Shown piece by piece: positions 1-13,666 of a stretch of 64,000 bases of DNA. Location of the stretch: contig NC_059398.1 of NCBI RefSeq assembly GCF_905220565.1, positions 9,385,177 through 9,449,176 on the forward strand. The letters run 5' to 3'. The notes beneath the pieces were generated by a model. The model saw nothing but the letters and a program-made list of their open reading frames with translations. It ran no database searches and was not told where the DNA came from. The translations under genes were made by a program, and so were the position numbers. Position 1 is the first letter of the stretch, and every line of letters begins with the position of its first letter. Origin of the DNA: Melitaea cinxia. Its lineage: Eukaryota; Arthropoda; Insecta; Lepidoptera; Nymphalidae.

Positions 1-1137
1 GATATAAATAAAAAATCATATACCGTTGCGAAAAACCTTTATAATTAAAACGGCTTTAAACCTTGTGCTCATATTAATAAAGCTTAAATTACGATTAATT
101 TATAATAACTAGAACAGAAATTAATGTACTAAAATAGTGTGATAAAACTTCAACAAATCTAAATGTTTTTCTATATATGTATATGAAATCGTTAGGCCAT
201 TGACTCATCACGAAATCTTAAAAACCGCTGGATGCATGAAGATGAAATTTGGAAAGGTTTATTGTAGGTAGCCGTCCGCTAAAAAAGGATTTTTCGATAG
301 GGCCGTATTGCAGGGGTCTAAGTACAAGTTTATATGAAAGTACCTACGTAATTTTTTGTGCCTCATGTAATATGTTTGAAAATGACTCAGATGTAGTTTA
401 AAGTTGGTAAAAGTTAGTAAAACTGAAAAAGAAGTTTAAATGAATACTTCGTCATTTTTGTAGCTGAAAACATCAAATTTTAGTTCTGGTTCTACTAATT
501 AAAAATGAGTGAACACACATTTCAGTTTTTCTGAAAATTCTTATCATAAATGGGTGAAATAGGTGATGAAATTTGTATGGAAACCGTTATTTCTGGACAA
601 TCTGTTAAACTTTTTTCATAGACGTTTGAACAGCATTGTTTTAAATGGAGGGAAAATCACTCACATCAAAAGCATTGACGTCTCCTATAAAAGTGCAAGA
701 GGCATTTTTGCATAAATATTATTTTAACCTTTAGTTTTAGGCCTGGTTAGGTATTGGTTAAAATAAATCAATAATTAATCAAATGTCATATTTTTATACT
801 TGATGTAATTTTTACGCCTCAATATACCTGAAACTTTTTCCCGCCGTATCGGATGTAGAAATTTTAGAAGCATGAAATTTTATTTTTAGGGTTTTGATTG
901 CATATATCTTAAACAAGTATTCCAGCGTTTATGGAAATTCTGTGTATGGTAAAATAGGAGATTAGTTCGTATAACTAAAATGAGTTAAAAATGGCTTGAG
1001 AAACCTAAGGGAACACTGTTTATCGCACCGCGCGACTATTTCATGAAGCGTGATTGAGCTGATAGCTTTGCGAGTAGTCTGATGGTTTCAACGCACGACA
1101 GGCGAAAAAAAATGTGGTACAAAGAGTGAAAAATTGT
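1..1137. other. Non-coding AT-rich sequence with an old repeat fragment
   Basis: No ORF or RNA gene seen. Positions about 195-345 match, in degraded form, the dispersed family seen at 18.3-19.1 kb (shared words: the start 'tgactcatcacgaaatc', 'gatgaaatttgg', and 'ccgctaa..ggattt'). The rest is unrecognised. Confidence 0.5.
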
Positions 1138-1420
1138 TGTAATTTAACTGAGGTAGGGCACCGCAGGAAATTTCTTGCTCAAAATATGGGGCAGCCCGAC
1201 TGGGGTAGTACCTCAACCTTACAGAAGATCACAGCTAAATAATGCTGCTTTCAAGCAGTGTTGTGTTCCTGTTGGTAAGTAAGGCGGCCAGAGCTCCTGG
1301 GGGACTTGGAGCTATCCACAATGGTCGTCAACGCTTGCGATGTTTCTGGTGTTGCAAACGTCTATAAGCTACGGCAATAGCCTACAATACAATCATGTCA
1401 GCCGTACGCTTGTTTGCCAA
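1138..1420 (+). repeat. Dispersed repeat family A, copy 1
   Basis: Shares long stretches with 34855-35115 in the same orientation ('gtagggcacagcaggaaatt' in the latter) and with 5380-5600 and 14270-14515 in reverse. It includes 'gctttcaagcagtgttgt' and 'agcccgactggggtagtac'. No coding capacity seen. Probably a non-autonomous mobile element. Confidence 0.75.
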
Positions 1421-3831
1421 CCTAATTATATATAACAAAAACTGATAATTAGCCCCTCTATGTAAACATAATCAATTTCTACGTAAGGGAAATTGCGAGT
1501 GGCTCGTTAAAAATATAAATAAGACTTATATTTATTTCAGGAAAAACAACATAAAGCAATTTTTTAAAATATTGTTGTCTTCTCGGGAATAATTTTTATA
1601 TAACTTGTTCTGTGTAAAAAAAAATACAAATAGTATATTTGAGTTTTTAATAAATGAAATTCAATTTATATTTCAGAGTATAAAATAATAATAAATAGGC
1701 ACATTACCGTTTCTTACGTATGCAATATACTAATGAGGAAAATAAGGCATCCTTGAAGGGTTCAACTTTTCTAAGAAAATTGCCAAGAACTTTCCTTATT
1801 CTTGGAAAGATAAACTTAGGAAAAGACAAACTACACACGTTTGTGTACTTGCTCATATATACAATTTAAATGATAATCTCATACAATGTAGTTGTAACAA
1901 AAGTATTACACTCAATAAATGAAATTGGTTCGTTATTTTTATCAATCGTCGTATTGTAAACATGCTCATGATATATGTTATTCTACTTAGTTGTTACTGT
2001 TACGTGAAAACTTATGTGTAGTTCCAACCTTGTACGATGGCAGCTCGTGATTATGATGGCAAGCCGACCGTGACACTGACTCGGGTCATGATAATGACGT
2101 CTTCATCCGTTGTACACGAACGCCCATAATGAGCTCTGTTTTGTAAAATTCTTAAAACTTCATATTCAACACTTGCTTAGACTTTTAAATAAGAATCTCT
2201 TTTTATACATTTTAATTTTTGTTCTTGATATTGACAGATTTACAAATTAGGAAATTTAAAAATGCGAATAATAACATACAAAGGCGGTCTTATAGTAAGA
2301 TAAGGAAGTATTTTCTTATAAAATTTTTAAAGAGAGGAGAATATGTAAATATGAAAGGTAAAATATTTATTTTTAAGCTACTATGAAAACTCTCTGTTAG
2401 AAGTATAGCTTTTAGAAAAGGAACAATTAAAATAATTGGTTCTAGTTTTTAGATAACTGTAATAAGACGCAGAACTTTACAATATCATCAGTTGTGCCCT
2501 CCGATTCAGTGTTAGTACCTCCGTCACCGTTACTTGGTCACCGCTACGTCGTGAGCCACACTTCTTGCCGCCTTGGGAAATGAGATTCACACCTATAACT
2601 AAAATGTTTATGAAATAAATAGATTATATGCATATAACATAATTGGAATCTTTTATAACTGCCCATTAAAAATATTTCAATTTTATGTTAATAAATATTA
2701 TATTAAATACGGAGTTCAATGAACAACTATAATAATTATAACGCCCGTGTTTACCGCGTAGACGCTTACCCAATACGAAGGAATAGAATAATGTTATAGA
2801 ATGTGTTTAAATAAATGGAAATAAAGTGTAAAGGCTTTCAGGTTTTTTTGTTTGAAAAATTTGTGTAATAGGTATGTATAAACGCATATATTTTAAATAA
2901 AATACAATTGATTAAGGTGACTAAAAACTGATTATTTTAATGTATTAAAATATTTGCTTTAAACCAAATAATAGTGGTGTGTAATATAGTATGTATGTGT
3001 AACGTGTGACATGTATTGACCAAATTTTTTTTAGACTCGCACGAAAAAAGACACATGAAACTAGTGTTATAGCCGAGTAACATTATTGATTGCAAAATAT
3101 TTATCAAAAATAAAGAAAAATTCAATCATCATTACATAACAATACAGAGATAAAAAGTACACAGTGGTAATGTTATGACTTTGATCGTCACATACGTTTT
3201 TGAACCGGTATATTTTGATCGCTAAATAATGGCACTGAACCCCGATAAACGCCCGCAGACCGGTCTGTCCAGGATGTTCGATGTCTTAGCATTGCGACAC
3301 GATGGTGGAAAATAAATTAGTATCCCGTTATAACTATGAAAATGAAATTAGATTTAACATCAAAATAAGATCACTGAGTGTGTGGAAGATAAGCGTAATA
3401 TTGGATATGTTTCTTTGATTAACATTTAAATGTCATCACGTCTCCTCAACCAGAAACCATGTTTAAAGAACTACTTTAAAATAAAATATTTTTACTAGTC
3501 GTTTGACTATATTTAATAAAATTTTAAAGCAACCTCTAACTTGTCACTAATACTATACATACTCATAAATTTTAACTTTATTGTAAGAAAATATGTTTCA
3601 AAGCTACCTCTTAACTATCTCTTAGGTACCCTTTTAACGCTTGGATAAGTGCCTAAAGCATAATTATACTTAACTAAAAATGTTAGTCTGCAAAGGAGAA
3701 TAGAATAGAATTTAATGTTTTAAAATTATAGTTTAAAACACAGAACATAGTGTATTCAATAACACTGTTAAACACTTTTTTTATATATTTCAAAATACCT
3801 GTATATACCCATTATTATTTTGAAATTCCTG

Positions 3832-3832
<1 letters not shown>
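1421..3832. other. Unannotated AT-rich intergenic or intronic DNA
   Basis: No gene, RNA or clear mobile element recognised. Two slightly GC-richer patches (about 2036-2130 and 2500-2580) have no recognisable content. Confidence 0.5.

Positions 3833-3833
<1 letters not shown>

Positions 3834-3900
<67 letters not shown>
3834..3900. repeat. Poly(A) run plus (TA)n microsatellite
   Basis: An A run of about 18 followed by about 24 TA dinucleotides, abutting dispersed repeat family B. It could be the A-rich tail of an inserted element. Confidence 0.9.
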
Positions 3901-3903
<3 letters not shown>

Positions 3904-4470
3904 CGGGGAAAACTCTGTCGTTTATGAATCGATTTTGATAATTCTTTTTTTGTTGGAAAGGAGATATCCCTAGTTTGGTACCATGATAAGGAAACCAGGA
4001 TCTGATGATGGAATCCCAGAGAAATCGAGGGAAACTCTCGAAAATCCGCATAGCTTTTTACTGGGTGTATCGATTTTAATGATTTTTAATTTAAACGCAG
4101 GCCGATGTTTATAATGTGGTCACATTTAAATTTCATCGAGATCTGATTACAGCTTTTGGAGTAATCTTTGATAATGCGTATTTACTTATTTTTTCATCTA
4201 CCTAAGTTGTATAACTTGTTGATTATTATTATTTTATTCTAGAGCTAGTGCTTATCGTGTGGTCTTCTTTTAATTTGATAGAGATCTGACGAATAGTTTT
4301 GAGTTATCCTTAATAATGTAAATTATTAAGGATATACGTATTCATTTGTAGTAAATTAAAGTCATTTTTATGTTTAAGAACAAACATAAAATTTTAAAAA
4401 TTACTTATGTTTGATTAAATATGTCTATCTAGCTGTACCCTGCGCAAGTTGCTACGCATTATCTATTTAT
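3901..4470 (-). repeat. Dispersed repeat family B, reverse copy
   Basis: Shares 'gataattctttttttgttgg' and 'gatctgattacagcttttgg'-type stretches with 27285-27485, and matches 7895-8155 and 17290-17860 in the opposite strand. No ORF of note. Confidence 0.75.
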
Positions 4471-4579
4471 TTTTTGGTCGTACCAACTTAGAAACCTTAG
4501 TATGCTCATGCACAACACTTTGCTGAAGATCATGATCAAATGCATAGCTTAAGATTCTATAAAGGACATACAGACAAAC

Positions 4580-4581
<2 letters not shown>

Positions 4582-4670
<89 letters not shown>
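4582..4670. repeat. (AT)n microsatellite
   Basis: About 40 uninterrupted TA/AT dinucleotides. Confidence 0.95.
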
Positions 4671-4675
<5 letters not shown>

Positions 4676-5379
4676 ATAACAAAAGATTTGTGTAATTATT
4701 ATATATTCATACTAAATAAGTAACGAGGAGGAAATTAATTAGCATTACTTCATCAACGATGATTGTTTAAATGATGAGGAATGAACTCATTCTTCGGTCA
4801 TTACCTGAGATCATCTGCCATATGTATCGTGCAGTATTTATAAAACAAGTGCAGTAAAATATAGTATGGTATTTTCTGAAACCTTTTATTATTATTTGTA
4901 CATATTGGCAAATATTTATATATGAATGGTTGACTCGTAGAGGTTTTCTCGTCTTGCGAACTGTCAAACACGTAAAGTTGAAATAATGGTTATATTTTCC
5001 GAATTTTTCCAGTTTTATGCGCAATTTTCTGCACCTAGAATTGGCCCAGCCCTTCTCAGGTTTAGCGCTTAGAAATACATTTAGTAATTTATTTTTATTT
5101 GCATAGAAGACTAGCTGACACGGAAAATTTAGTCAAATGCTATTTTAAAATTTTGTAAACTTCTAGACAAATTTCTGAATTATTTATTCCGTAAGACCTT
5201 GTACAAGAGTTCACAAAAGTTAAAAAAATATGTTTAAAGTCATAAAATCGTTCTGAAGTTTTGGCACGACCAAAAAAAGGCGCTTAATTACTATATTTAT
5301 GTGTTGGACTTAACAAATATTGTATTATGTACACTCTGCCGGGCATTATTTTCTATCAATTTGGTATAATACACGCTTT
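4671..5379. other. Unannotated non-coding DNA
   Basis: Nothing recognised; short ORFs here look random. Confidence 0.5.
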
Positions 5380-5605
5380 TTTATACAATGTAGTTGGCAA
5401 ACAAGCATACGGTCCACCTGATGGTGGCCTATTGCTAATTTACTCGCCACAGCAACAAACTTTACTTGACCTTACTAGCAGTTCCTACCCTGCAGAATTA
5501 TTTAGCTTTGTTCTGTAAGGTTGATTTACTTCTCCAGTTGGGCTGGTTCAAATTTTAAACTAAATAATTCCTGCTGTACCCTACCTCAGTTATCCGTTAA
5601 TATAT
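5380..5605 (-). repeat. Dispersed repeat family A, copy 2 (reverse, degraded)
   Basis: Carries the reverse of the family's start ('tgctgtaccctacctcagtt') near its right end, plus 'tggcaaacaagcatacggtc' (compare the tail at 1400-1418). Confidence 0.65.
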
Positions 5606-6779
5606 ATGTATAATAAGTAGTTACCGTTTAATTTACTCTGACTGACTCTTGTTAAAAATATATTTTTTAGTCATTCAGATTATTATAAAATAAGTAATGC
5701 GAGAATAAGTAATATAGATTACAAAAAGTATTTCCATTACAGTAAATTTTTTATAACAAAAGTGGAAAAAACTAATCAAGAATTAACCGCCAACGTCATC
5801 GCGTCAAACAAAACGCGCGCGTTGAAGTCTATCCTATAGGTTACGGGAGTTAAACACCGCGTACTTTTCGTGTCCAATCAAATGTATGACATATATTCTA
5901 GATTATGCCATTTACTTCAAGGATTAGTTTTAATTATAATTCGTATTTTAGGTATTATTTGTATGATTACTCGTTATCTGTTTTAATGTAATATCGTAAC
6001 ATATATTATGTTCATAGTGAAATGTATAATATAATTAGAATAAATGCAAGTACCTATTTGGTATCGATATCTTCTTTTTATTATATTTAATTAGTACTTT
6101 ATGATAAAATTAATTTAAAAAGCGAGTATACTTTAGACCACTGGAGTAAAATTTTCTATCTTCACTAAATTATATCTCCCTCTCAACTTCCGTTCGGCTC
6201 TCCCGATCACACTTTTCATAACGCTCTCGTTACGCGTTCACTAGGTTACTATTCAAGCCAAGCGTGCGCAAAGAAGTTTTACTTCAAAAAATACTTATAC
6301 ATATATATTAATATTTGTGACTAAAGCTCGTAACGTGTTTGAAATCGATGAGCATTCCATCCGTTATGGGCAATCAAGTTGTGCTGCCATTACACTATTG
6401 TTTCTTTCAACGAATCTTTGGAACTGGTAATTGGTAATGAGAAAAATCGATTAACGCTTTTTGAGGCCTGCCGCTCTCTGGGTTTTTCTGAGAAAGCCAA
6501 TTGACTTACAGATGCTAAAACTGAATAATTTATAATATGTAATCGTATATATTTATTTTCTTTTAAGAATTTTGTATATAACTAGATTAATTACTCTGAA
6601 GTGATTGTTATAGCTAATATCGTTACAAAATTATTTTATACGATTTGTGCTTTTTCTTATTTAGGGGTTTAGTATTTTATAATTAAAGAAAGTTGACGAT
6701 AAGATAGATATCGACTATTATATAATCAATAATAAAACCTCTTTCAGGTTCTCTGGTTTAATATACCCGTTTATCACTC
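5606..6779. other. Unannotated non-coding DNA
   Basis: AT-rich with two short CpG-containing stretches (about 5785-5870 and 6180-6265). No gene or known repeat recognised. Confidence 0.5.
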
Positions 6780-7330
6780 TTGCAGTTTTATTATAATGAT
6801 CTACAGTCAAGGCAAGCTAAAGCTCAACCAGTAAAGAGCGTCGGCAGCTAAAGAAGTATGGAGGGAGGGGGGGTGAACGACAGCGCGCTGCAGCCTGCCT
6901 CGCTGCGCCACGATCAGTCTTGCTCCGACCAACACGTCGGTTGCACGTACGAGTTTTGTGCGTCGCTACCACGTTTCGTCATCGAGTGTCAGTCTGCTAC
7001 ACCTTCGGAGTGTTGTAGGTGCAGTGTTGTGACAGTGTGTTTTTAGTCATACAATCGGATAGTGTATCTCTATAAAATAACATTGTCCTTTGCGTGCGGC
7101 TTGTTCTAAGGAGTCACTTAACGGCTGTTCGCCTAGCGAGGGAAGGCGGATTGCTTGCACCGGGAGGAATGAGCCCCGTACATTACTGCTCCCGCACTCA
7201 CCGATGATCTCAAGGTTGGCATCTAGTACACTCACCCAGCCGTGTCGCAACTTTATCGCCGCGACCCCACAAACGCTTGCATTCTCCTCTACTCTAGTAC
7301 TCTCCATACTGCTCTCATTACAATAACATT
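6780..7330. promoter_or_regulatory. GC-rich island, possible distal promoter or 5' non-coding exon
   Basis: Base composition rises sharply against AT-rich surroundings. Two arthropod initiator-like words (TCAGTC) lie near 6914 and 6988, and G-rich 'gtgttgtgacagtgtg' resembles insect 5' UTR. From 7047 to 7326 both strands stay open (86 codons minus strand, 78 plus strand) in GC-rich sequence; I recognise no domain in either translation. It could be promoter plus leader of dpy 23 kb downstream, an exon of an unknown gene, or a piece of a mobile element. Confidence 0.35.
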
Positions 7331-7894
7331 CTTTCTAAAGTTACCACTACAAAACATTCACTTCATAAATATTAATACATGGAGCTATTAACTATTATTT
7401 TTTAGTTAATCAACATTTTTATTCTTGTTACAATATATTCTTATTTATCTAGAGCAGATTTTTATTTATGTAGACTTTTAAATAATTTCCAACACTTACA
7501 GTAATGTAAGTATTGTATGTAAAAACTTTCTTATACGATATTTTTGTATCTAGTAAATAATTTACTTTCATTGTACCTATTAGGAATTTCTTAAAGTAAG
7601 AGTTCGCTGTTTAAGCGTAATGTGTTACAAAACGTTGGTCAGTTTCACTAGATGGCGTTCGAAGACCACTTATGTAAGCTGGACCAACAACTTCATCACC
7701 ATATAAAGTCATGCAGATTTCCTTAGCGGCGCCCATAGACCCAGACTTAATCAATATGATGTAATGACATTACTTTAACACTAATAATCACATTTCATAA
7801 CAATAATGCTACTAGTTCATTTCATCACAGGTACTATATTTAGGGACTATATATAGGTACATATATGTATGTATATATATCATATCTTATAATT
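7331..7894. other. Unannotated non-coding DNA
   Basis: Nothing recognised apart from short TA-rich runs near 7855-7885. Confidence 0.5.
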
Positions 7895-8155
7895 GTGTTT
7901 GCTCGCTAACAAAAAAAAAACGACGTCCATTACATCGACAAGTAATACAACGTAGGTAGACGAAAAAATAATCAAGTAAAAAATGCGTATATAAGATTAT
8001 TCAAAAAGTATCAAATTTAATTGGGACAAGAATCAGCTTTCGATTAAAAAAGAATAATCGAAATAAGTCTACCCAGTAAAAAGTTCTGAGTTAACACACA
8101 TTCGAATTAAGAATCTCCTCCTTTTTCTGAAGTCGGTTAAAAATTAGAAAACATG
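7895..8155 (+). repeat. Dispersed repeat family B, forward copy
   Basis: Same order of words as 17290-17860: 'tgtttgctcgctaacaaaaa', 'attacatcgacaagtaatac', 'aacgtaggtagacgaaaaaa', then 'aatctcctcctttttctga'. This family is a common lepidopteran interspersed repeat. Confidence 0.75.
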
Positions 8156-9137
8156 ACAACACGACGAACGAACGACGAACATAACGATGTAAATATATAC
8201 GATAATGTATAAAGTGAAACAATCTATACCTATGTCGTACTTTTGTATCGTACGCTAAAAATTGTTAACAGATAAAATATTTATAGCCTTTAATAATTAA
8301 ATAGAAAAATTATATAAATATTGTCACCTCACTCTTTCGAACTTCAACGTTTCGCACTAGGTTTCAAATAAATTAGTACTGAGAATCGTTTTTTAATTAG
8401 TTACACTTTTCGTTTAGTTACCAATAGGTTTTTGTTTAAATTTCTTGAATCTTTTAATAAAGGATGTCCTGTAACATAATACAAATAGGAAATGTATTTG
8501 GCAACCTCCAAAAAGATATGGTGTCTTAATTTTTTTACCTTTAATAAGGAGTTGACGCTGGGGATCACAGCTGTTATGCTAAGGATCATCAGTTCTATCC
8601 AAGTAAGGACAAATGTTTATTTAGGGCATACATATATTTGTCTTTATCCGAATTGTCCTTTTCTTTCCATATGTTTTTTATTTAAGCAGTTATTATTTAA
8701 TTTTGAGTTTTTTCTAAAAAAAGCTGATAACAGCTTTTTGTATAACACACCAAGCGATAGGTCATCACCACACAGAGTATATTGTGGTTAGACTTTTACC
8801 TTTAAGGTACATGTAGTTGTATTCTTTATTGTCTACATGTATTACAAACGACGTAAAGAAAATTAAGTAATTACCTACTTGCACAATAATATGCGACCTA
8901 GGTCTTTTGTTTGGCTTTTTTTACGTTACATTTTCCTCCATCGATACTCTAAGTACTGTAATTATTTTTCACATCTTACTTCAAATGTACAGTTCTATTA
9001 CATAACTAAGTTTAATCATATTTTTAAAAGTCCTATATCTTCTTCATCATTCGTCATTTTTACCTGGTATGTATTATGATATAACTATTAAGTCAGAGAA
9101 CGAATGACGAAATGAAATATTTAGTTCATCCGTGTGG
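8156..9137. other. Unannotated non-coding DNA
   Basis: Overlapping short ORFs (62-99 codons) on both strands show no domain or codon signal; I regard the stretch as non-coding. Confidence 0.5.
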
Positions 9138-9138
9138 A

Positions 9139-9202
<64 letters not shown>

Positions 9203-9205
9203 TAT
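9138..9205. repeat. (AC)n-(AT)n compound microsatellite
   Basis: About 19 AC units run directly into about 13 AT units. Confidence 0.95.
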
Positions 9206-12200
9206 GTATACCGTGAGCGAGTTTCGAATCCACAATTGTTAGCGCCGTACCTATTCCCATCGAATATACTGCGGTAGTAGTTTCAATAATAGTGCCACGT
9301 TTTACTAGATTTAAAATATTCAAGTATGTAGGTTTTTTACTAACGAGTGATACTTATTAGTATTGTGTAGGTGTGTTAACCTCTACGACTCGTGCAAACT
9401 AACAGCTAGTAGCTGTTTATTACATGGAAAGCGTGTTTACCTTCAATTAATGAATCATGCAGGATCTTAGTTTGATGTCACAGAAAAGATATTTGTTATT
9501 TTAAATGCGTAAACGCTACACGATTCCAACACAATAATGATAAAATTAAATTTAAGTATTTAATAAATACATAATATTTTTTTTTATAATTGTTATTTAA
9601 TCACTGCTTGGAAAACACATTACTTACTCGGCTAGTGTTGACCACCGGAGCATTTCGCTATCATTTTAAAGCCATTATGTGAAATAGCAAAAAGATGCGT
9701 AAAATCACCTTCTTTTACCGTTCTCTATCCGCAGATGCCAGAGAAATTATTGGTTATTTAATGGATGTAATTTTTGCATTATCATTTCGAGAATTACACG
9801 TAGGTATACACGTAGGTACTTCTAAATGAATCTAATTTTTTCTCGATTATTTATTATTTTAAGGTATTAGGTATATTCTACATTAAAAAAAGTATATTGA
9901 CGAGTAATGCCAGTAGTTAATTACCGCTGTGCTGTGAAATGTTAATTTAGCTTAGAAATTTCCATTAATAAAAAGGCTTTCTAATGCAAAAAACTATTAA
10001 AGGTTGTATCATTAGATCATGAAATAAACGCCATCAAACATATTATAAATTCTTCACGTCTGTGACAATTTTTTATTTTCTATTTTATTATCAGAACCAT
10101 TTAACAAATTTGTAACTTATCTTAGGTTTAAAAACGTGAATTTTTTTTGTAAAAAGTTTGTGAAACCTGTTTTCAAGTGTGACTGGAGACAATTAAATTT
10201 TTAATTAATTTAGTTGGTATGTACTTCAATACTATATATAATATTTTTATATATGTAGTATAATAAAAAATAAAAAATAGGGTATTAATAACTTTAAAGA
10301 CAAATTCAAGCTAAATAGGATATGATATAATGTCTCAAACTTATAAAGCATTTGATCTTTATTAAATGTTTATAGGTATTGTTTATTAGTTGTTATGATC
10401 AATGATGGATGACTGGTATGATCTTCCAGAAAGGATGTCAATGATATGTTTCTTTGTAACAACTGAAACTATACGCAAATATTATTAATGCGACATAATG
10501 GGGATCCAGTTCCTGCGTTAGTTTTATGTCTAGGAACTAACTATAAATAAAGGGTAAACGCGTGAAGTACGCACGTAAAATCATAACGGTACACAAAAAA
10601 AATATTTTATATACCTACCGAATCTACATAATCATATTGGTTATTACAAATGTCAAAAAGCAACATAGCTTCAAGTTGAACCCGTCGAGACTCAAGACTG
10701 AGCAGCTTATTAACTTAGTATTTTTTATTACTTAAAGAAAGTATTTGAAATCTAAATGATTTGATACACCTTTTTTTTTATAAGATTTAATAACAAATGC
10801 GCCTTTAAATTAAATTCTTAATCAATAAGTGTACACATTTTATTAAAAATAAAATAAAACGATAGATTTCAACAAAATACTTGTTTGTAATTTTGGGTGG
10901 CGACACGTTGATGCTCTTAGCCTTGAGCTCAATAGCTTACCATAAAATGAATATGTAGATAAAATATTTTACTTCATTGGCATGTTTCCATAGTCAAATG
11001 AAATTAAAAGGATGAAATGAATTGTACAAAATAAACCAAAAAAATTACTTGTGCTTTATTACTTTATTAAAAGATAGAATATTTACTTAATTATAATAAG
11101 TTCATAGTATTCATATAAAAAAATTGATTTTTACGTAAAAATAGAACATAAAGCAAAAATAAATGTATTTTCCCATACGCAAGGACCATTTAGATTTGTT
11201 GAAGCGTGGTGCCGCGAAACAAATGCTTGCTCCAAGGCCTCTTTGTTCTTTATTGCAAAGCTATTCCCACAAACAAATTAATTGTAATCAACTGTGGATC
11301 AAAAAGTATTCTTTAGCCTTTCGTCATGCCTACTATTCTTAAGTCGTTGAGAAAAGAAATATAATAAGTACACGGTATCGTGATTCAATCCTTTGTTATT
11401 TATTGTAACACGTTTTTTTTAAAACCGAAGTTTTTTTTTTTTAATATGATTTCTCTCATATTGGCTCGCAGATTTTTTTTAAATAAAACACATTACTATT
11501 GTAATTACAAATCTTTTGAAAGCAAAAAAAAATTATAAGTCATAATTATGTTATATTTCAGTTTTAATTTATTTGCATAAGAATAGGTATGTGGGTTATG
11601 AGAGAATTAATGAAAGGTATTTTTTTAAATAAAGTGCAAGTTTTCAAAATACGATTCATGTTAATTATTTCACACGTGTCCCAATTGGAGTCCTAGGATT
11701 ACATAAAAGCAAAACGTGGAACTAGTAGGGATCGGAATTAAAACACAGATGTCGTCGTGACCCCGTCGTTGAATGAGCACCTGTTGCGGCGGTGGGCGCT
11801 CGACCGACAACAACGCCCCGTTATGTCATTCCATTCCAATGGAGGCCTATCCCATACTCTCACGCATTGCCATCAATCTCCCATGAAATCTCATATAAAC
11901 GTTTTCTTTTTACTGATGAGTGTCCACTCGTATAATAGTGGGATAGACTTTGATTATTGTTTTCTCATGTAATTATATTTTCCTTCTCTAGAATAATACA
12001 TGTTGTAATTGTGTTTTTGTTTAATGTTCTCTTTACTTTGGACTCAGTTTGAAGTTTGTGGCTAATGATAAAATTTATTTCGAAATTTTGTAATTCATAT
12101 TTACTATTTACATTTATGAAAAGTAATTAAATTGCAAACTTAAATAATAATTTATACTTATATAGATATTTAGACTTACATAGGTACATAATCGTTATTT

Positions 12201-12720
12201 TTAGATTATAATAGGTATATTAATATCTGTCATTTTCAATCCTTTTTAAATATATTTTAAAATGTCGGTGAACGATTTTAAATAAGCTACGTCTCAATTA
12301 GTCGCCGTTCTTTAATTTTATTAGTGATTTTATAATTAATGTAATTACAGATAATATACAGCTAAAAGCCATACAACGAAGAATTAATAATAAAAATAAT
12401 AATAATAATCATAATTACAGATAATTTTTAAAAACAAAAATTAATTTAAATTTAGTTATTAAGTTTTACAATCTTAAGACAACACTAGCATTTTATTAAA
12501 TTGTATAAGTTACAAACATTGCTTTTAATGTAAATTTACAAGTCTAAGTCGTTTTTGTATACCTATTGTTTTGTACCTGAAGTTAGAAAATACAAATAAA
12601 TTTCAGTTACCTCCGGCAAATTACGCAACTCTCAACATATTACCAATAAATATTTATAATAATATTATAATAATAGTATTTACTTTATTATGTATATTTT
12701 AATAATAATAATAATTTAAG
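9206..12720. other. Unannotated non-coding DNA
   Basis: AT-rich, no supported gene. A short GC-rich patch at about 11745-11830 is unexplained. Confidence 0.5.
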
Positions 12721-12903
12721 TTATAATTGATAATATGTACGATTTTATTTTTGTGTTACCCACACATTAGGAATTCCAAACATTTTTGAATATCATATCA
12801 AAACGGTCGACGACAACGACACGGTCAGTCGGAGACGCGGGTTCGATTCCCGCTGGAGCGGTCAATTTTTGATATGATATTCAAAAATGTTTATAATTGA
12901 TAA
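12721..12903. mobile_element. Small non-autonomous element: foldback enclosing a tRNA-like T arm
   Basis: A 13-base direct repeat (ttataattgataa) at 12721-12733 and 12891-12903 looks like a target-site duplication, its right copy overlapping the foldback by two bases. Inside, a perfect 26-base inverted repeat (12778-12803 with 12867-12892) flanks about 63 bases with a tRNA-like T stem-loop (GCGGG-TTCGATT-CCCGC, 12837-12853), which contains a pol III B-box-like sequence. It cannot form a full tRNA. It is best read as a SINE or foldback hybrid. Confidence 0.7.
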
Positions 12904-13666
12904 GTTGACTTTTTATATGGTAGTTTTATACAGATAAGTACAGTAATGGAAAGACGGTAGAAACTTTTACTTTAACACAAACAACGCGACAACAGGTAAA
13001 AAAGGAATCAAATATATTTAGTAGTCACAACTACTTATATAGATGATATAGACAATATAAAATACCACAAAAATTTCCAATTTAATACTTATAAACTGAA
13101 TAATAAATTGAATATGACATATTGTGAATATGATATTGATAGGTATGAACATGCCACGAAAGTGACTTTTTAAAAATATTAACATAATACAAATACCAAT
13201 ATCCTCATTCTATTGTCAGCTCGTTAATAAGTATACAATATTCATGCGGCAATCAATAGACACATCGGTTTAATTATTCTTGTCGCGAACTGCCGCGACG
13301 TCGTCCGCCGTCCGCAGTCACCGGAACACATGAACGGCCAATTCTCCTTTAATAGATGCTATCGGCATAGGTACACGCACGGTGTGTCACCAACTGCCAG
13401 ACCGATTCTGCCTGTCGATCAAGAAGATTTATGCAGTAGATAATATTGTATTACTCATTTTCAAAATAAAAAAGTCTGCTTCCTCCAGGAATAAATAATT
13501 AAAAACGGAAATTAATTTGCAAACCAAGGACAGTTAGTTATTTATTGGTTTGGTTTTCAGAATTTAATATTAACTAAAGTATCGTATGAGATAATAATTT
13601 CTCTCTCTTTCTTTTAAAATAACTGTTACTAATATTATAAATGCGAAAGTTTGTGAGGATATATGT
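12904..13666. other. Unannotated DNA with a GC-rich patch
   Basis: Positions about 13270-13430 are clearly GC-richer than the flanks, with CpG-dense words (gccgcgacgtcgtccgccg). No ORF or known repeat seen. It could be a regulatory element. Confidence 0.35.

Noticed and set aside
3833..4051. Minus-strand ORF ending in Ile/Tyr repeats
   Set aside because: Product of the (TA)n microsatellite and poly(A) run within a dispersed repeat.
12837..12866. tRNA gene
   Set aside because: Only the T arm is present; no D arm or matching acceptor stem.
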